A DNA stretch of 64,000 nt from Nucisporomicrobium flavum (GTDB taxonomy: Bacteria > Actinomycetota > Actinomycetes > Mycobacteriales > Micromonosporaceae): positions 193,593 through 257,592 of the forward strand of contig NZ_JADMLH010000010.1 in NCBI RefSeq assembly GCF_016464385.1, read 5' to 3'. Position 1 is the first letter of the stretch, and every line of letters begins with the position of its first letter. The position numbers were made by a program, and so were the translations under genes. The notes under the pieces were generated by a model. It was not told where the DNA came from, ran no database searches, and saw only the letters and a program-made list of their open reading frames with translations. Shown one piece after another: positions 57,101-64,000 of the stretch.

Positions 57101-60100
57101 TACGGTCCGCGGCGGCGAAGAGCGCCCGGACGTCGCGGTGGGTGACCACGACGCCCTTCGGCCGGCCGGTGGAGCCGGAGGTGTAGATGACGTACGCGGC
57201 GTTGTCCGGGCTCACCTCCACGGCAGGGCGGGTCTCCGGGCGGCCGGGCGCGTCCACGCCGATGCCACCCTCGCCGATCACGCAGACCGGTCGCGCGTCG
57301 TCGAGGATGTACCGCTGCCGGGCCTCCGGCGCCGCGGCGTCGACGGGCACGTAGCAACCACCGGCCTTGACCACGGCCAGCAGCGCGACGATCAGCTCCT
57401 CCGAGCGCGGCAGGCTCACCGCCACCCGCGACTCGGGCCGCACGCCGCGCGCGACGAGCTCGTGGGCGAGCCGGTTCGCCCGCGACTCCAGCTCTGCGTA
57501 GGTCAGGTGACCCACGGCGATCGCGTCCGGGGTCTCGAGCGAAATGTCCAGAATGCCGTCGATGCCGTGCCTCTGCGAGGTGACGCCGACGGTGCCGCCC
57601 AGGGACAGGAACGAAACGGGACGGTCCAGGCCGTCGATGAGCTGGTTCAGGAGCGCGGCCACCTGACGGACGAGCCGGTCCGCGGCGGCGGCGCCGACGG
57701 CCGCGTCGTACTTGACCTCGAGGGTGAGGCGGTCGCCCGGGAACGCGACGAGGGAGACCGGGTAGTGCGGTGAGTCCGTACCGGTGAAGCCGCGCACGCG
57801 GAGGCCGCGCGAGTCGCCCCCGGTGACCGGCGGGAAGTTCTCCACCACGACCATCGAGTCGAACAGCTCGCGGACCCCGGTGAGGCGGTTCAGCTCCGCG
57901 AGGCCCACCTGCTGCACGTCGAGCACGTCGGTCTGCTGCTCCTGCAGGCGCCTCAGCACGTCGCCGACGGGCTCGTCCGGGCGCCACGCCATCGGAACGG
58001 GCACGGTGTTGATGAGCAGGCCGACGATCGACTCGACGCCGGGCAGGTCGCCGCCGCGGCCGGAGACGGTGGAGCCGAACACCACCCGGTCGCGGCCGAG
58101 CAGCCGGCCCAGCAGCAGGCCCCACGCACCGTGGATCAGCGTGCTGACCGTGATGCCGTGGGCCCGCGCGACCCCGGCCAGCGCGTCGGCCCGGTCCACG
58201 TGGGCGAACGCGCTGTCGTGGCGCGAGACCTCGGTGACGTCCGGGTACAGCATGGCCGGTTCGACGCCGTCGAGGGCGGTGCGCCAGGCGGCCCGGGCGG
58301 TGTCGCGGTCGCGGGTGACGACCGACTCGACGTGGTCGCGGAAGGTGCTCACCGGCTCCGGCAGGCTCCGGCCGTGGTACGCGGCAACGATGTCGGAGAA
58401 CACCAGCGGGTACGACCACCCGTCGGCGAGGAGGTGGTGCATCGTCTCGATCAGCCGGTGCTCGGTGGCGCTCAGCGAGACGAGCGCGTAGCGCAGCACG
58501 GGCGGCCGCGCCAGGTCGAACGGCTGCGCCAGCTCCTCCGCGGCGACCTCCGCCAGGCGCTGCGTGTCGCCGGTCAGGTCCACCTCCCGCCACGGCACCT
58601 GCACGTCCGCGGCGATGACCTGCACGATGCGGCCGTCGCGGGTCTCCCGGAACGAGGCGCGCAGGGCGGCGTGGCGGCGTACGGCGGCCTCCACCGCGGC
58701 GCGCAGCCGGGCCGGGTCCACCGCGCCCGTCAGCTCCGCGACCTGCTGGACGGCGTACGTGTCCACGCCGGAGGTGACGGCGTGGAAGTACATGCCCTCC
58801 TGCAGCGGCAGCAACGGCAGCACGTCGGCGGCGCCCGCGAACGCGTCCACGTCGTCCTGGGTCAGCGCGACGAGCGGGAAGTCCGACGGCGTGTGCCCGC
58901 CGACGTCCGTCACGGCCAGCTCCCGCAGGACGGCGGTCCAGTGCTCCGCGAGCGCGACGATCCGCTCCTCCGGGAACAGCGCGGACGGCCAGGACAGGGT
59001 CGCCTCGAACACGTCGCCGGTCGCGTGCGCGTTGATCTCCAGCGGCATCGCCGGGTTGGCGGGGTCGACGCCCTCGCGCAGCGGCGCGGCGGGACTCCAG
59101 TCGCCCCCGTCGTCCGCACCGAAGCGGCCGAGATAGTTGAACAGGATTTCCGGCGCCGGCCCGAAGTCTTGGCCGTGCAGCCAGCGCAGGGAGCCGTACC
59201 CGAACCCGCCGTCCGGGACCGCGCGCAGCTGCTCCTTGACCGCGCGGGCCGCCGCGGCCAGGTCCGTCGTGGTGCCGGGCTCCAGGCGTACGGGGTGGAT
59301 GGCGGTGAACCAGCCGATCGTGCGGGACAGATCCAGGTCGCCGGTGCGGCCGTGGCCCTCCAGGCTGACCAGGACCGGCGCGTCGGTCCCCCGCCACCGG
59401 TTCACGGCGACGGCGAGGGCGGTGAGCAGGACGTCGTCGACGCCGCCGTACAGCGACGCGGGCACGGTGGTCAGCAGCGGCACGGTCACGTCGGCGGGCA
59501 GCGTCACAGTGACCGAGCGGACGGTCGCCGCGGTGTCGGTCGCCGGGTCGGCGGGACGGTCGCCGAGCAGCGGGCGAGGCTCGGCGAGCGTCGCGCGCCA
59601 GAAGTCCTCCTGGCCCGCGTACGCCGGCTGGGACGCCGCGAAGGTACGGAACGACGCGCCGACCGGTTCGAGCTCCTCGCCACCCCAGGCGCGACGCAGG
59701 TCGTCGGCGAGGATCCGCCACGAGACGCCGTCGACGACGAGGTGGTGGATGACCAGCAGCAGGGTGCGCCCGTCCCAGGCGGCGCGCAGCATGACGCCGT
59801 TGGCCGGGTCGAGGCGGGCGACCTCGGCGGCCTCGTCGCTTCCGCCCTCGCTGATCAGCCCGGCGGCGCGCAGGCCGGGGGCGGGAACGTGCAGGGTGCC
59901 GTCGAAGGTGGCGCGCAGCAGGTCGTGCCGGTCGAGCAGCGCCTGCAGGATCTCCTCGAGGCGGGCCCGGGTGAGCGCGGCCGGGGTGTGCCAGGCCATC
60001 GACTGGTAGAAGTGGCCCAGCGGCGTCGCCGACGTCACCGTCTCGGCCAGCATCGGCGTCAGCGCGATCTCGCCCAGGCCGTCGTCGGCCACGGTTTCCA

Positions 60101-63100
60101 CGGCCGCGGCGGGAAGGGCGGCGGCGAGCGCCTGGACGGTACGGCGGCGGAACACGTCCCGGGGCGTGACCCGCAGCCCGGCCGCGCGGGCCCGGCCGGC
60201 GACCGCGATGGACGAGATGCTGTCCCCGCCGATCGCGAAGAAGTCGTCGTCGATGCCGACACCCGGCAGCCCGAGCACGTCCGCGTAGATGCCGGCGAGC
60301 GCGCGTTCCCGCTCGTCGCGCGGCCCACGGGCGGCCATCAGGATCGGCGTCGCGTCCGGCAGTGCGGCGGCGTCCAGCTTGCCGTTCACCGTCAGCGGCA
60401 ACGCTTCCACCGCCGCGTACAGCGACGGCACCATGTAGGACGGCAGCCGCTCCGCCACGGCCGTCCGGACGTCCGCCACGCTGACGTCACCGACGACGTA
60501 CGCGTGGAGCTTCCCGTCCCGGGCGAGCACCGCGGCCTGCCGGACGCCGGGCACCGCCGCGACCGCCGACTCCACCTCGCCCAGCTCGATCCGGTAGCCA
60601 CGGATCTTCACCTGGTCGTCGCTGCGCCCGAGGAAGTCCAGGTTGCCGTCCGGGCGCTCGCGGACGAGGTCGCCGGTGCGGTACAGCCGGGTGCCGTCCG
60701 GCCCGGCGACGAACCGGGACGCGGTCAGCGCGGGGCTGCCGAGATACCCGCGGGCCAGTCCGGCGCCGCCGATGTACAGCTCACCCACGACACCGGGCGG
60801 TACCGGACGCAACCAGCCGTCGAGCACGTACCCGACGGTGTTGAAGATCGGTTTGCCGACCGTGGGCGTGGCGCTGTCCGCCGTACCCGCGCCCAGGGTG
60901 TTGATCGTGTATTCGGTCGGGCCGTACAGGTTGTAGCCGAGCTCCCCGAGTCGCGACCAGACGGCCTCGCTGACCGCCTCACCGCCGAGCAGCACGAGCC
61001 ACATCCGGTGCCCGTCCAGCAGTCCCTCGTCGATCAGGTGCTGGGCGTACGTCGGCGTCACGTTCACCACGTCGATGCCGCGCGAGCGGCAGTACGCGAC
61101 CAGCGCCGTCGCGTCCCGCCGCAGCTCCTCGTCGCAGACGTGCACCTCGTGGCCCTCGACCAGCCACAGCAGCTCCTCCCACGACATGTCGAAGGAGAAA
61201 CTGACCGTGTGCGCGATCCGCAGCCGCTCGACGCCGGCCGCCCGGGCCCGCGCCACGGTCGGCCCGAAGACCTCGGCACGATGGTTGAGCTGCATGTTCG
61301 TCAGCCCCCGGTACGGCGTGACGACACCCTTCGGCCTACCCGTCGACCCCGAGGTGTAAATGACGTACGCAGGATCGTCCGGATGTACCGACGTTACTAC
61401 CGGCCCACCATCCACGGCCAGCCCGTCCAACGAAGACACCACCAGCAACGGCCGCGCGTCCTCGATCATCACCTGCCGCCGCTCGACCGGCAGATCCAGA
61501 TCCAACGGCAGGTACGCCGCCCCCGCCCGCAACACCGCGAACAGGGCGACCACCATGTCGATGCCCCGCGGCAGCGCCAACCCGACGATCTTCTCCGGCC
61601 CGGCCCCACGCCCGATCAGCCCCCGCGCCACCGCGTCGATCCGGGCATCCAGCTCGGCGTAGGTCAGCCGCTGGATACCCGACACGAGGGCGGTGAGGTC
61701 CGGGGTCCGCCGGGCCTGGGCGGCGAGCATGTCGGCGATCGTCTCGCCCGGAATGTCCGTCGACCGGCCGCGCAGCGCGTGGTCCTCGGCGGTGATGACC
61801 GAGCCGGCAGGCACGTCCAGCCCGTCGGCCAGGGTCCGGAGCACGGCCGCCAGCTGGTCCACCATGGACCGGGCCTCGGCCTCGGTGACCACGTCGGGGC
61901 GGTACTCCAGCTTGACGCGCAGGTTCGCGCCCGGCGTCAGCACCCACGTCAGCGGGTAGTGCGTGGTGTCGGTGTACTCGACGTTCACGATGCCCTGGGC
62001 GGCCTCGAGGTCGTCGAACGTGCTGTCGCCGAGGAAGTTCTGCAGCACGTACAGGGTGTCGAAGAGCTGCTCGTGCCCGGCCGCGCGCTGGATGTCGCCC
62101 AGGCCGAGATACTCGTGCGGCGCCAGGTCCAGCCGGTCCCGCTGGGCGCGGCGGGCGAGATCCGCGACGGTGTCCGACGGGCTCGCGGCGACCCGGGCCG
62201 GCACGGTGTTGAGGAACAGCCCGATGACGTTCTCGATGCCGGGCAGCTCGGTGGGGCGGCCCGCCACGGTCGTGCCGAAGGTGACGTCCCCCCGGCCGGT
62301 ACGGTGCCCGAGGACGAGCCCGAGCGCCACGGTGAGCACCGAGTTGAGGGTGATCCCGGCCCGGCGTGCCTGCTCGGTGAGGCGGGTCGTGACCGCGGTC
62401 GGGAGCGCGGCGAGCACCCGCTCGGACAGCATCGGCGCGCGTCCGGCGGCCTCCGGCACCACGATCGTCGGCTCGCCCGTCCGCGCTGCCCAGGCGGCCG
62501 CGGACGCGTCCCGGTCCTGGGCGTCGATCCAGGCCAGGTAGTCGGTGAAGGACGGGCCGCCGGCGGGCAGGGCGCCCCGGGCGCCACGCGAGTCGTAGAG
62601 CGCGAACAGCTCGCGCAGGACCAGCTCGCGCGACCAGCCGTCCCAGAGCAGGAAGTGGCACGTGAGCAGCAGCCGGTCGGTCCCGTCGGGGTTGCGGACC
62701 ACGGTCAGCCGGATGAGCGGCGGCTCGGTGAGGTCGAACGGCTTCTCCCGGTCCTCGGCCGCGACCGCCTCCGGGTCGCCCTCGACCACGGTCACGGTTG
62801 CCGGGACGCGAGCGGCGATGTGCTGCCGCGGGCGCGGCTCGCCGACGAACGCGGCGCGCAGGGTCGGGTGCCGGTCGAGCAGGGCGGCGAACGCCAGCTC
62901 CAGCGCGGGTACGTCGATCCGCCGGTCCAGGTCGAACACGTTCTGCGCGATGTACGTGGCCGCGCCGTCGGTGAACGTGGCCTGGTAGTACACGCCCTGC
63001 TGCAGCGGGGACAGCTCCCACACCTCGCCGGGCTCGTCCGCGGCGATCGCGGCGGCTGTACGGTTCTGGAACACGTCCTGGATGGACACGTCGATGCCGT

Positions 63101-64000
63101 CGCGGGCGAGCAGATTCACGAGGCGGATCGCGGTGATGCTGTCACCGCCGCGCGCGAAGAAGTCGTCGTGCACCCCGACCGTCGCGGCGCCCAGCACCTC
63201 GGCGAAACGGGCCACGACCTGGGCCTCGCGCGGCGTCCTCGGCGGTTCGGCCACCGTGGCGGCCGGGTCCGGCAGCGCGCGCCGGTCACGCTTCCCGTTG
63301 GGCAGCAGCGGTACGGCGTCCAGCACGGTGACCGTCGCGGGCACCAGGTACGCCGGCAGCTCGCCGCGCAGCGTGGTGAGCAGGGCCTGCGGGTCCAGCC
63401 GCTCCCCCGGCTCGGGCACGACGTACCCGTGCAGGGTGTTGCGGCGCGCGACCGCGACCGCCTCCCGCACGCCCAGCCGCCGCAGCAGCGCGGCCTCGAC
63501 CTCGGCGAGCTCGACGCGGTGACCGTTGACCTTCACCTGGTCGTCGTTGCGGCCGAGGAACTCGACCCGGTCGCCGATCCAGCGGCCCAGGTCGCCGGTG
63601 CGGTAGAGGCGCTCGCCCGGCAGATGGGGGTCGGCGACGAACCGGGCCGCGGTCGCGCCACCCTGCCCCCGGTAGCCGCGGGCGAGCTGCACGCCGCCGA
63701 CGTAGATCTCGCCCACCGCGCCGGGCGCCACCGGCTCCAGCGCCGCGTCGAGCAGGTGGATGCGGACGCCCGGAACAGCCCGGCCCAGCGTGACGGTTCC
63801 GCCGGGCGTGACGGTTCCGGCCAGCACGTCCCCGGTGTTCTCCGAGGCACCGTACGAGTTGACGATCTCCGCGTTCGGCGACGCGGTGGCCAGTGCGGCA
63901 ACCGTGGCGGCGTCCAGCGCCTCGCCGCTGGTGATCCACCGGCGCAGCCCGCGGACCTGCTCCGGAGCCGTCTCGGCGAGAGCGGAGGCGAGGCTCGGCA
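48159..64000 (-). CDS. Giant nonribosomal peptide synthetase, siderophore type (5' end outside window)
   Basis: About 5280 residues visible; the frame is open to the window edge, inside an adenylation domain. Order (approximate ends): A1 64000-63260, T1 to 63020; C2 to 61760, A2 to 60380, T2 to 60110, E2 to 58860; C3 to 57600, A3 to 56190, T3 to 55950, E3 to 54740; C4 to 53500, A4 to 52090, T4 to 51830; C5 to 50550, A5 to 49180, T5 to 48920, TE to 48165 (GWSFGG). Hand-read codes: A2 and A4 D-M-E-N-L-G-L-I-N (hydroxyornithine), A3 D-F-W-N-V-G-M-V-H (Thr), A5 D-I-L-Q-L-G-L-V-W (Gly); A1 partial I-S-S-G-D, beta-Ala-like. C3 has HHLLADG; C2 and C4 lack the second His. Last module releases the product by thioesterase. 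Confidence 0.96.
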   Translation of the reverse strand, partial: PSLASALAETAPEQVRGLRRWITSGEALDAATVAALATASPNAEIVNSYGASENTGDVLAGTVTPGGTVTLGRAVPGVRIHLLDAALEPVAPGAVGEIYVGGVQLARGYRGQGGATAARFVADPHLPGERLYRTGDLGRWIGDRVEFLGRNDDQVKVNGHRVELAEVEAALLRRLGVREAVAVARRNTLHGYVVPEPGERLDPQALLTTLRGELPAYLVPATVTVLDAVPLLPNGKRDRRALPDPAATVAEPPRTPREAQVVARFAEVLGAATVGVHDDFFARGGDSITAIRLVNLLARDGIDVSIQDVFQNRTAAAIAADEPGEVWELSPLQQGVYYQATFTDGAATYIAQNVFDLDRRIDVPALELAFAALLDRHPTLRAAFVGEPRPRQHIAARVPATVTVVEGDPEAVAAEDREKPFDLTEPPLIRLTVVRNPDGTDRLLLTCHFLLWDGWSRELVLRELFALYDSRGARGALPAGGPSFTDYLAWIDAQDRDASAAAWAARTGEPTIVVPEAAGRAPMLSERVLAALPTAVTTRLTEQARRAGITLNSVLTVALGLVLGHRTGRGDVTFGTTVAGRPTELPGIENVIGLFLNTVPARVAASPSDTVADLARRAQRDRLDLAPHEYLGLGDIQRAAGHEQLFDTLYVLQNFLGDSTFDDLEAAQGIVNVEYTDTTHYPLTWVLTPGANLRVKLEYRPDVVTEAEARSMVDQLAAVLRTLADGLDVPAGSVITAEDHALRGRSTDIPGETIADMLAAQARRTPDLTALVSGIQRLTYAELDARIDAVARGLIGRGAGPEKIVGLALPRGIDMVVALFAVLRAGAAYLPLDLDLPVERRQVMIEDARPLLVVSSLDGLAVDGGPVVTSVHPDDPAYVIYTSGSTGRPKGVVTPYRGLTNMQLNHRAEVFGPTVARARAAGVERLRIAHTVSFSFDMSWEELLWLVEGHEVHVCDEELRRDATALVAYCRSRGIDVVNVTPTYAQHLIDEGLLDGHRMWLVLLGGEAVSEAVWSRLGELGYNLYGPTEYTINTLGAGTADSATPTVGKPIFNTVGYVLDGWLRPVPPGVVGELYIGGAGLARGYLGSPALTASRFVAGPDGTRLYRTGDLVRERPDGNLDFLGRSDDQVKIRGYRIELGEVESAVAAVPGVRQAAVLARDGKLHAYVVGDVSVADVRTAVAERLPSYMVPSLYAAVEALPLTVNGKLDAAALPDATPILMAARGPRDERERALAGIYADVLGLPGVGIDDDFFAIGGDSISSIAVAGRARAAGLRVTPRDVFRRRTVQALAAALPAAAVETVADDGLGEIALTPMLAETVTSATPLGHFYQSMAWHTPAALTRARLEEILQALLDRHDLLRATFDGTLHVPAPGLRAAGLISEGGSDEAAEVARLDPANGVMLRAAWDGRTLLLVIHHLVVDGVSWRILADDLRRAWGGEELEPVGASFRTFAASQPAYAGQEDFWRATLAEPRPLLGDRPADPATDTAATVRSVTVTLPADVTVPLLTTVPASLYGGVDDVLLTALAVAVNRWRGTDAPVLVSLEGHGRTGDLDLSRTIGWFTAIHPVRLEPGTTTDLAAAARAVKEQLRAVPDGGFGYGSLRWLHGQDFGPAPEILFNYLGRFGADDGGDWSPAAPLREGVDPANPAMPLEINAHATGDVFEATLSWPSALFPEERIVALAEHWTAVLRELAVTDVGGHTPSDFPLVALTQDDVDAFAGAADVLPLLPLQEGMYFHAVTSGVDTYAVQQVAELTGAVDPARLRAAVEAAVRRHAALRASFRETRDGRIVQVIAADVQVPWREVDLTGDTQRLAEVAAEELAQPFDLARPPVLRYALVSLSATEHRLIETMHHLLADGWSYPLVFSDIVAAYHGRSLPEPVSTFRDHVESVVTRDRDTARAAWRTALDGVEPAMLYPDVTEVSRHDSAFAHVDRADALAGVARAHGITVSTLIHGAWGLLLGRLLGRDRVVFGSTVSGRGGDLPGVESIVGLLINTVPVPMAWRPDEPVGDVLRRLQEQQTDVLDVQQVGLAELNRLTGVRELFDSMVVVENFPPVTGGDSRGLRVRGFTGTDSPHYPVSLVAFPGDRLTLEVKYDAAVGAAAADRLVRQVAALLNQLIDGLDRPVSFLSLGGTVGVTSQRHGIDGILDISLETPDAIAVGHLTYAELESRANRLAHELVARGVRPESRVAVSLPRSEELIVALLAVVKAGGCYVPVDAAAPEARQRYILDDARPVCVIGEGGIGVDAPGRPETRPAVEVSPDNAAYVIYTSGSTGRPKGVVVTHRDVRALFAAADRTFDFSADDVWTMFHSYAFDFSVWELWGPLLHGGRLVLVPHDVARDPQRFRALLRDERVTVLNQTPSAFYPLIEADAAEPDRLPLRYVVFGGEALDPSRLAPWYERNAGPVLVNMYGITETTVHVSFRELDPPDVTRPSVIGGALPGLAVHVLDAYLQPVPEGVTGEMYVAGAQLARGYLDRPALTASRFVANPYGPGRLYRSGDLARWENGELVYLGRSDQQVKVRGYRIEPGEIEAALLALPGIANAAVVVRDGRLVAYLVARAGSRPDLDAIRAHLASVLPDYMVPAAFVTLDALPLTVNGKLDRAALPAPARTVAAPVEAAGESPAVTALRELFAEVLGLDGVPADGDFFALGGDSIVAIQLVNRAKRSGIKLSPRDVFLKRTPAALASVPEKSGAPAKAADGVGEVALLPIVHRLAELGGGINRLHQANVLRTPPGATAARLRAALDRLVAHHDALRLTLSRPAPMLWSQEVRATGSVTLTTVDGVDPELIRREAEAAVGRLDPDAGRVLEAVFLADQDRLLLIAHHLVVDGVSWQILGEDLWQAYEGRELEPAGTSLRSFARTLTEEAGTAARLAEFPHWQRTLAPGAELKPDAVTFGLTVGQTRDHELRFPVDPAVLTGDVTATLLTALHAAVNRWRGEEAELVVDLERHGREPIRDADLTRTVGWFTSIAPVRLPELPQGDGLGYGLLRYLNPRAAAALARLGTPQVLFNYLGRFGADEEADVRVRPDDDLGTPYLLEINVAAVGGELRAVLTYADEGLGLDATRSIADGWAAALAPADEREWPLSPLQEGLFFQARLAGDADVYIAQNAFDVDHRLDVPALERAFAAVLDANPAARLAFTDAGRERPVALLRRSVPVTVEVIEDPADLDAVMAADRSRPFDLAEPPLARLTVVRLPGGRDRLLFTYHLLLWDGWSRELVLRDLFGAYAGRPVPHRSASFTDYLAWIDRQDTAASLRAWADALAGAEPTILHPEAAGTNPVLARSLAVRFTEEETAHLTEQARSAGVTLNAVLSTALGIVLGHASGRSEAVFGTTVAGRPTELDGIEEVVGVFLNTVPQRVTLDAAERVGDVLRRVQAERLDLMAHEYVGLGDIQRAVGRGPLFDSLYVLQNFLADDTFDDLEAEHGIVGVEAVDATHYPLTWVATPGRALCVRLEYRPDVVPAEQAQSLLDRLHAVLTGFDAEASVASIELPTPAPRTGVVAGIPAVTIADMLAEQAARTPDADALTHDGTTLSYAELDARIDAVARGLIARGAGPEKIVGLALPRGIDMVVALFAVLRAGAAYLPLDLDLPAERRQVMIEDAQPLLVVSSLDGLAVDGGPVVTSVHPDYPAYVIYTSGSTGRPKGVVTPYRGLTNMQLNHRAEIFGPTVAAAGGRILTIAHTVSFSFDMSWEELLWLVEGHHVHIADEELRRDGRALVAYCAEHRVDVINVTPTYAQALLDEGLLDGDHRPCLVLLGGEAVSDAVWSRLGGIGYNLYGPTEYTINTLGAGTMDSPTPTVGKPIFNTTAYVLDGWLRAVPPGVIGELYIGGAGLARGYLNRPGLTASRFVAGPDGTRLYRTGDLVRERPDGNLDFLGRSDDQVKIRGYRIELGEVESAVAAVPGVRQAAVVARDGQLHAYLVGETRPADVRAAVADRLPSYMVPSLYGVLDGLPLTVNGKLDTAALPAATPVATSSRPPADDRERRLCDLFAEVLGLPSFGVEDDFFDAGGHSLTALRLLGRVRTELGGDLTLRALFDARTPERLARATTGPARAALTARQRPEVLPLSPAQQRLWLLDQLDPGSSAYTYPLLVRLGGHPDLTALSRALADVVARHEVLRTVIRSSAQHILPPPPAVPVETGTTVSDLVARPFDLAADLPIRAAVIDEGATSVLALVLHHIAMDEWSDRPLLRDLDTAYAARLAGHAPGWAPLPVQYADYVLALPEPSGDFWRDALRGLPDEISLPADGPRTATRSPAGVVTTTLPAALAEKLRDLAAAESASLFMALHAALATLLHRHGAGTDIPIGSPTSGRGDAALDDLVGFFVNTVVLRADLSGAPSFAELLRRVRAADLAAYEHADVPFQQVVELVNPPRVPGRNPLFQVMIGYFPRPGGDGPLLGLPLLEAPGFAADPKVDLNVTFVDGGADGLEVTCEYDAARFAGATASRLLDRLGVLLAAVAEDPSVPVSRVPVLTPADLAELDRQPVTPAGSPAVARPDDVALVADGHRYTYADLDRASDAVAAALAARGAGPESIVGIHLSRSADLVVAVLGVGKAGAAYLPLDPAFPQARRQLMIEDARPAVIIDESFLAGVAPAPAPEVTPHPGTAAYVIYTSGSTGRPKGVVVTHRDREAFLAALPLEPGERLLAVTTLSFDISVLELLGTLRAGGTIVLATPEQVRDPLLLARLLETERITAMQATPSLWAALLEASDVDLSGVRALVGGEALPVPLARALHERAAAVVNLYGPTEVTVWATAEQVDAGWDGSIGRPLPGTTAHVLDEWLEPVPPGVAGELYLGGAQVTRGYLGRPGLTASRFVADPYGPGRLYRTGDLARWRDGRLDYLGRTDHQVKVRGFRIELGEIEAVALSHPDVTRAVVVARGDRLIAYVTTTPRFSRASLAALFESALPGYMIPAVCQVLDELPLTPNGKVDRNALPAAGVAAVTSTAPRSRTEEAVARIVARVLGVAAVGADDDFFALGGHSLLLVRLATALREELGAEIPVSRLFTAPTVAGVARLLAGDAPPGDALAPVLHLAAGDGPPLFCVAPASGLSWQFAGLQRHLGVPLIGLQSPLLSGGDRPASLTALAAAHADRVEAAWPAGPVRLLGWSFGGAVALAMAADLHARGREVTFVGMLDARRDGAGASTVAALLTEMGYTVPGELTLPEAVAFVRDCGGAVAALTDEQIGRVLESYLAADALMADAELPAYPGNVFFVEATVPEQGFAGPAAPAWRPFTAGLEVHELPVAHSELLDPATLEKLGPLLAPALGT
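52978..53385 (-). repeat. Internal duplicated segment of NRPS (A4 copy)
   Basis: This ~408-bp stretch of the A4 core is nearly identical, without gaps, to 61264-61671 (A2 copy), offset 8286 bp. Differences are few even at third codon positions, unlike the flanking A-domain sequence. Suggests recent duplication or gene conversion. Confidence 0.85.
61264..61671 (-). repeat. Internal duplicated segment of NRPS (A2 copy)
   Basis: Partner of 52978-53385. It encodes the AMP-binding core up to [11 protein letters not shown] and part of the following helix. Local codon choice is less GC3-biased (for example GTTACTAC, AGATCCAGATCC) than the rest of the NRPS. Confidence 0.85.

Overview
The window is high-GC actinobacterial DNA, densely coding, with many GTG starts, four-base ATGA/GTGA stop-start overlaps and several apparently leaderless genes. 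A methyl-accepting chemotaxis protein, a PATAN/Roadblock cluster, a DtxR/IdeR-type iron regulon and a large hydroxamate NRPS suggest a motile, Actinoplanes-like member of the Micromonosporaceae. The genus is inferred from gene content; no rRNA is present.

Layout. 1-4163: tail of a chemotaxis receptor, a VOC protein, and a cluster of two PATAN (DUF4388-like) and three Roadblock/LC7 proteins closed by a strong convergent terminator. 4171-9535: dusB, an XdhC-like protein, a perfect cloverleaf tRNA-Pro(CGG)-like RNA with abnormal D and T loops placed 2 nt before the start codon of a 743-aa protein of unknown function, and glycyl-tRNA synthetase. 9597-14133: small membrane and monooxygenase genes, then a Zur-box-controlled zinc operon, znuACB-arsR-zur. 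14182-19327: membrane proteins, an epoxide-hydrolase-like enzyme, and a TPP riboswitch controlling an ykoEDC-type ECF transporter. 19349-30702: mixed housekeeping and envelope genes (SigE-type sigma factor with a membrane partner, Tat-exported PHP protein, MTH1187 protein, HAD, histidine phosphatase, uppS, recO, DUF4097 lipoprotein, MFS, acyltransferase). 30796-35779: the phoH-ybeY-CBS-(cytidine deaminase-like)-era operon, interrupted by tandem repeats between phoH and ybeY. 35949-40820: a 9 x 22-bp minisatellite, a serine hydrolase and an SDR sharing a tiny divergent promoter, and a GH3 enzyme with a CebR-like operator over its start.

41464-64000 is a siderophore locus: ornithine N5-hydroxylase, hydroxyornithine formyltransferase, an iron-box-flanked panD and siderophore-binding lipoprotein, a [2Fe-2S]-type protein, a neprosin-like secreted protein, and a giant NRPS whose 5' end lies outside the window. 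The visible NRPS order is (A)-T, C-A-T-E, C-A-T-E, C-A-T, C-A-T-TE. Hand-read adenylation codes suggest beta-Ala (partial code), hydroxy-Orn, Thr, hydroxy-Orn, Gly. The central hydroxy-Orn/Thr/hydroxy-Orn core resembles coelichelin; the beta-Ala reading fits with panD lying beside an iron box in the same locus.

Most unusual points: the tRNA-like RNA fused to the 5' end of an unknown gene; loss of the second catalytic histidine in two of the four condensation domains; a nearly identical ~400-bp stretch shared by two adenylation domains; and several minisatellites in regulatory gaps. Promoters and operators are read by eye and remain predictions.
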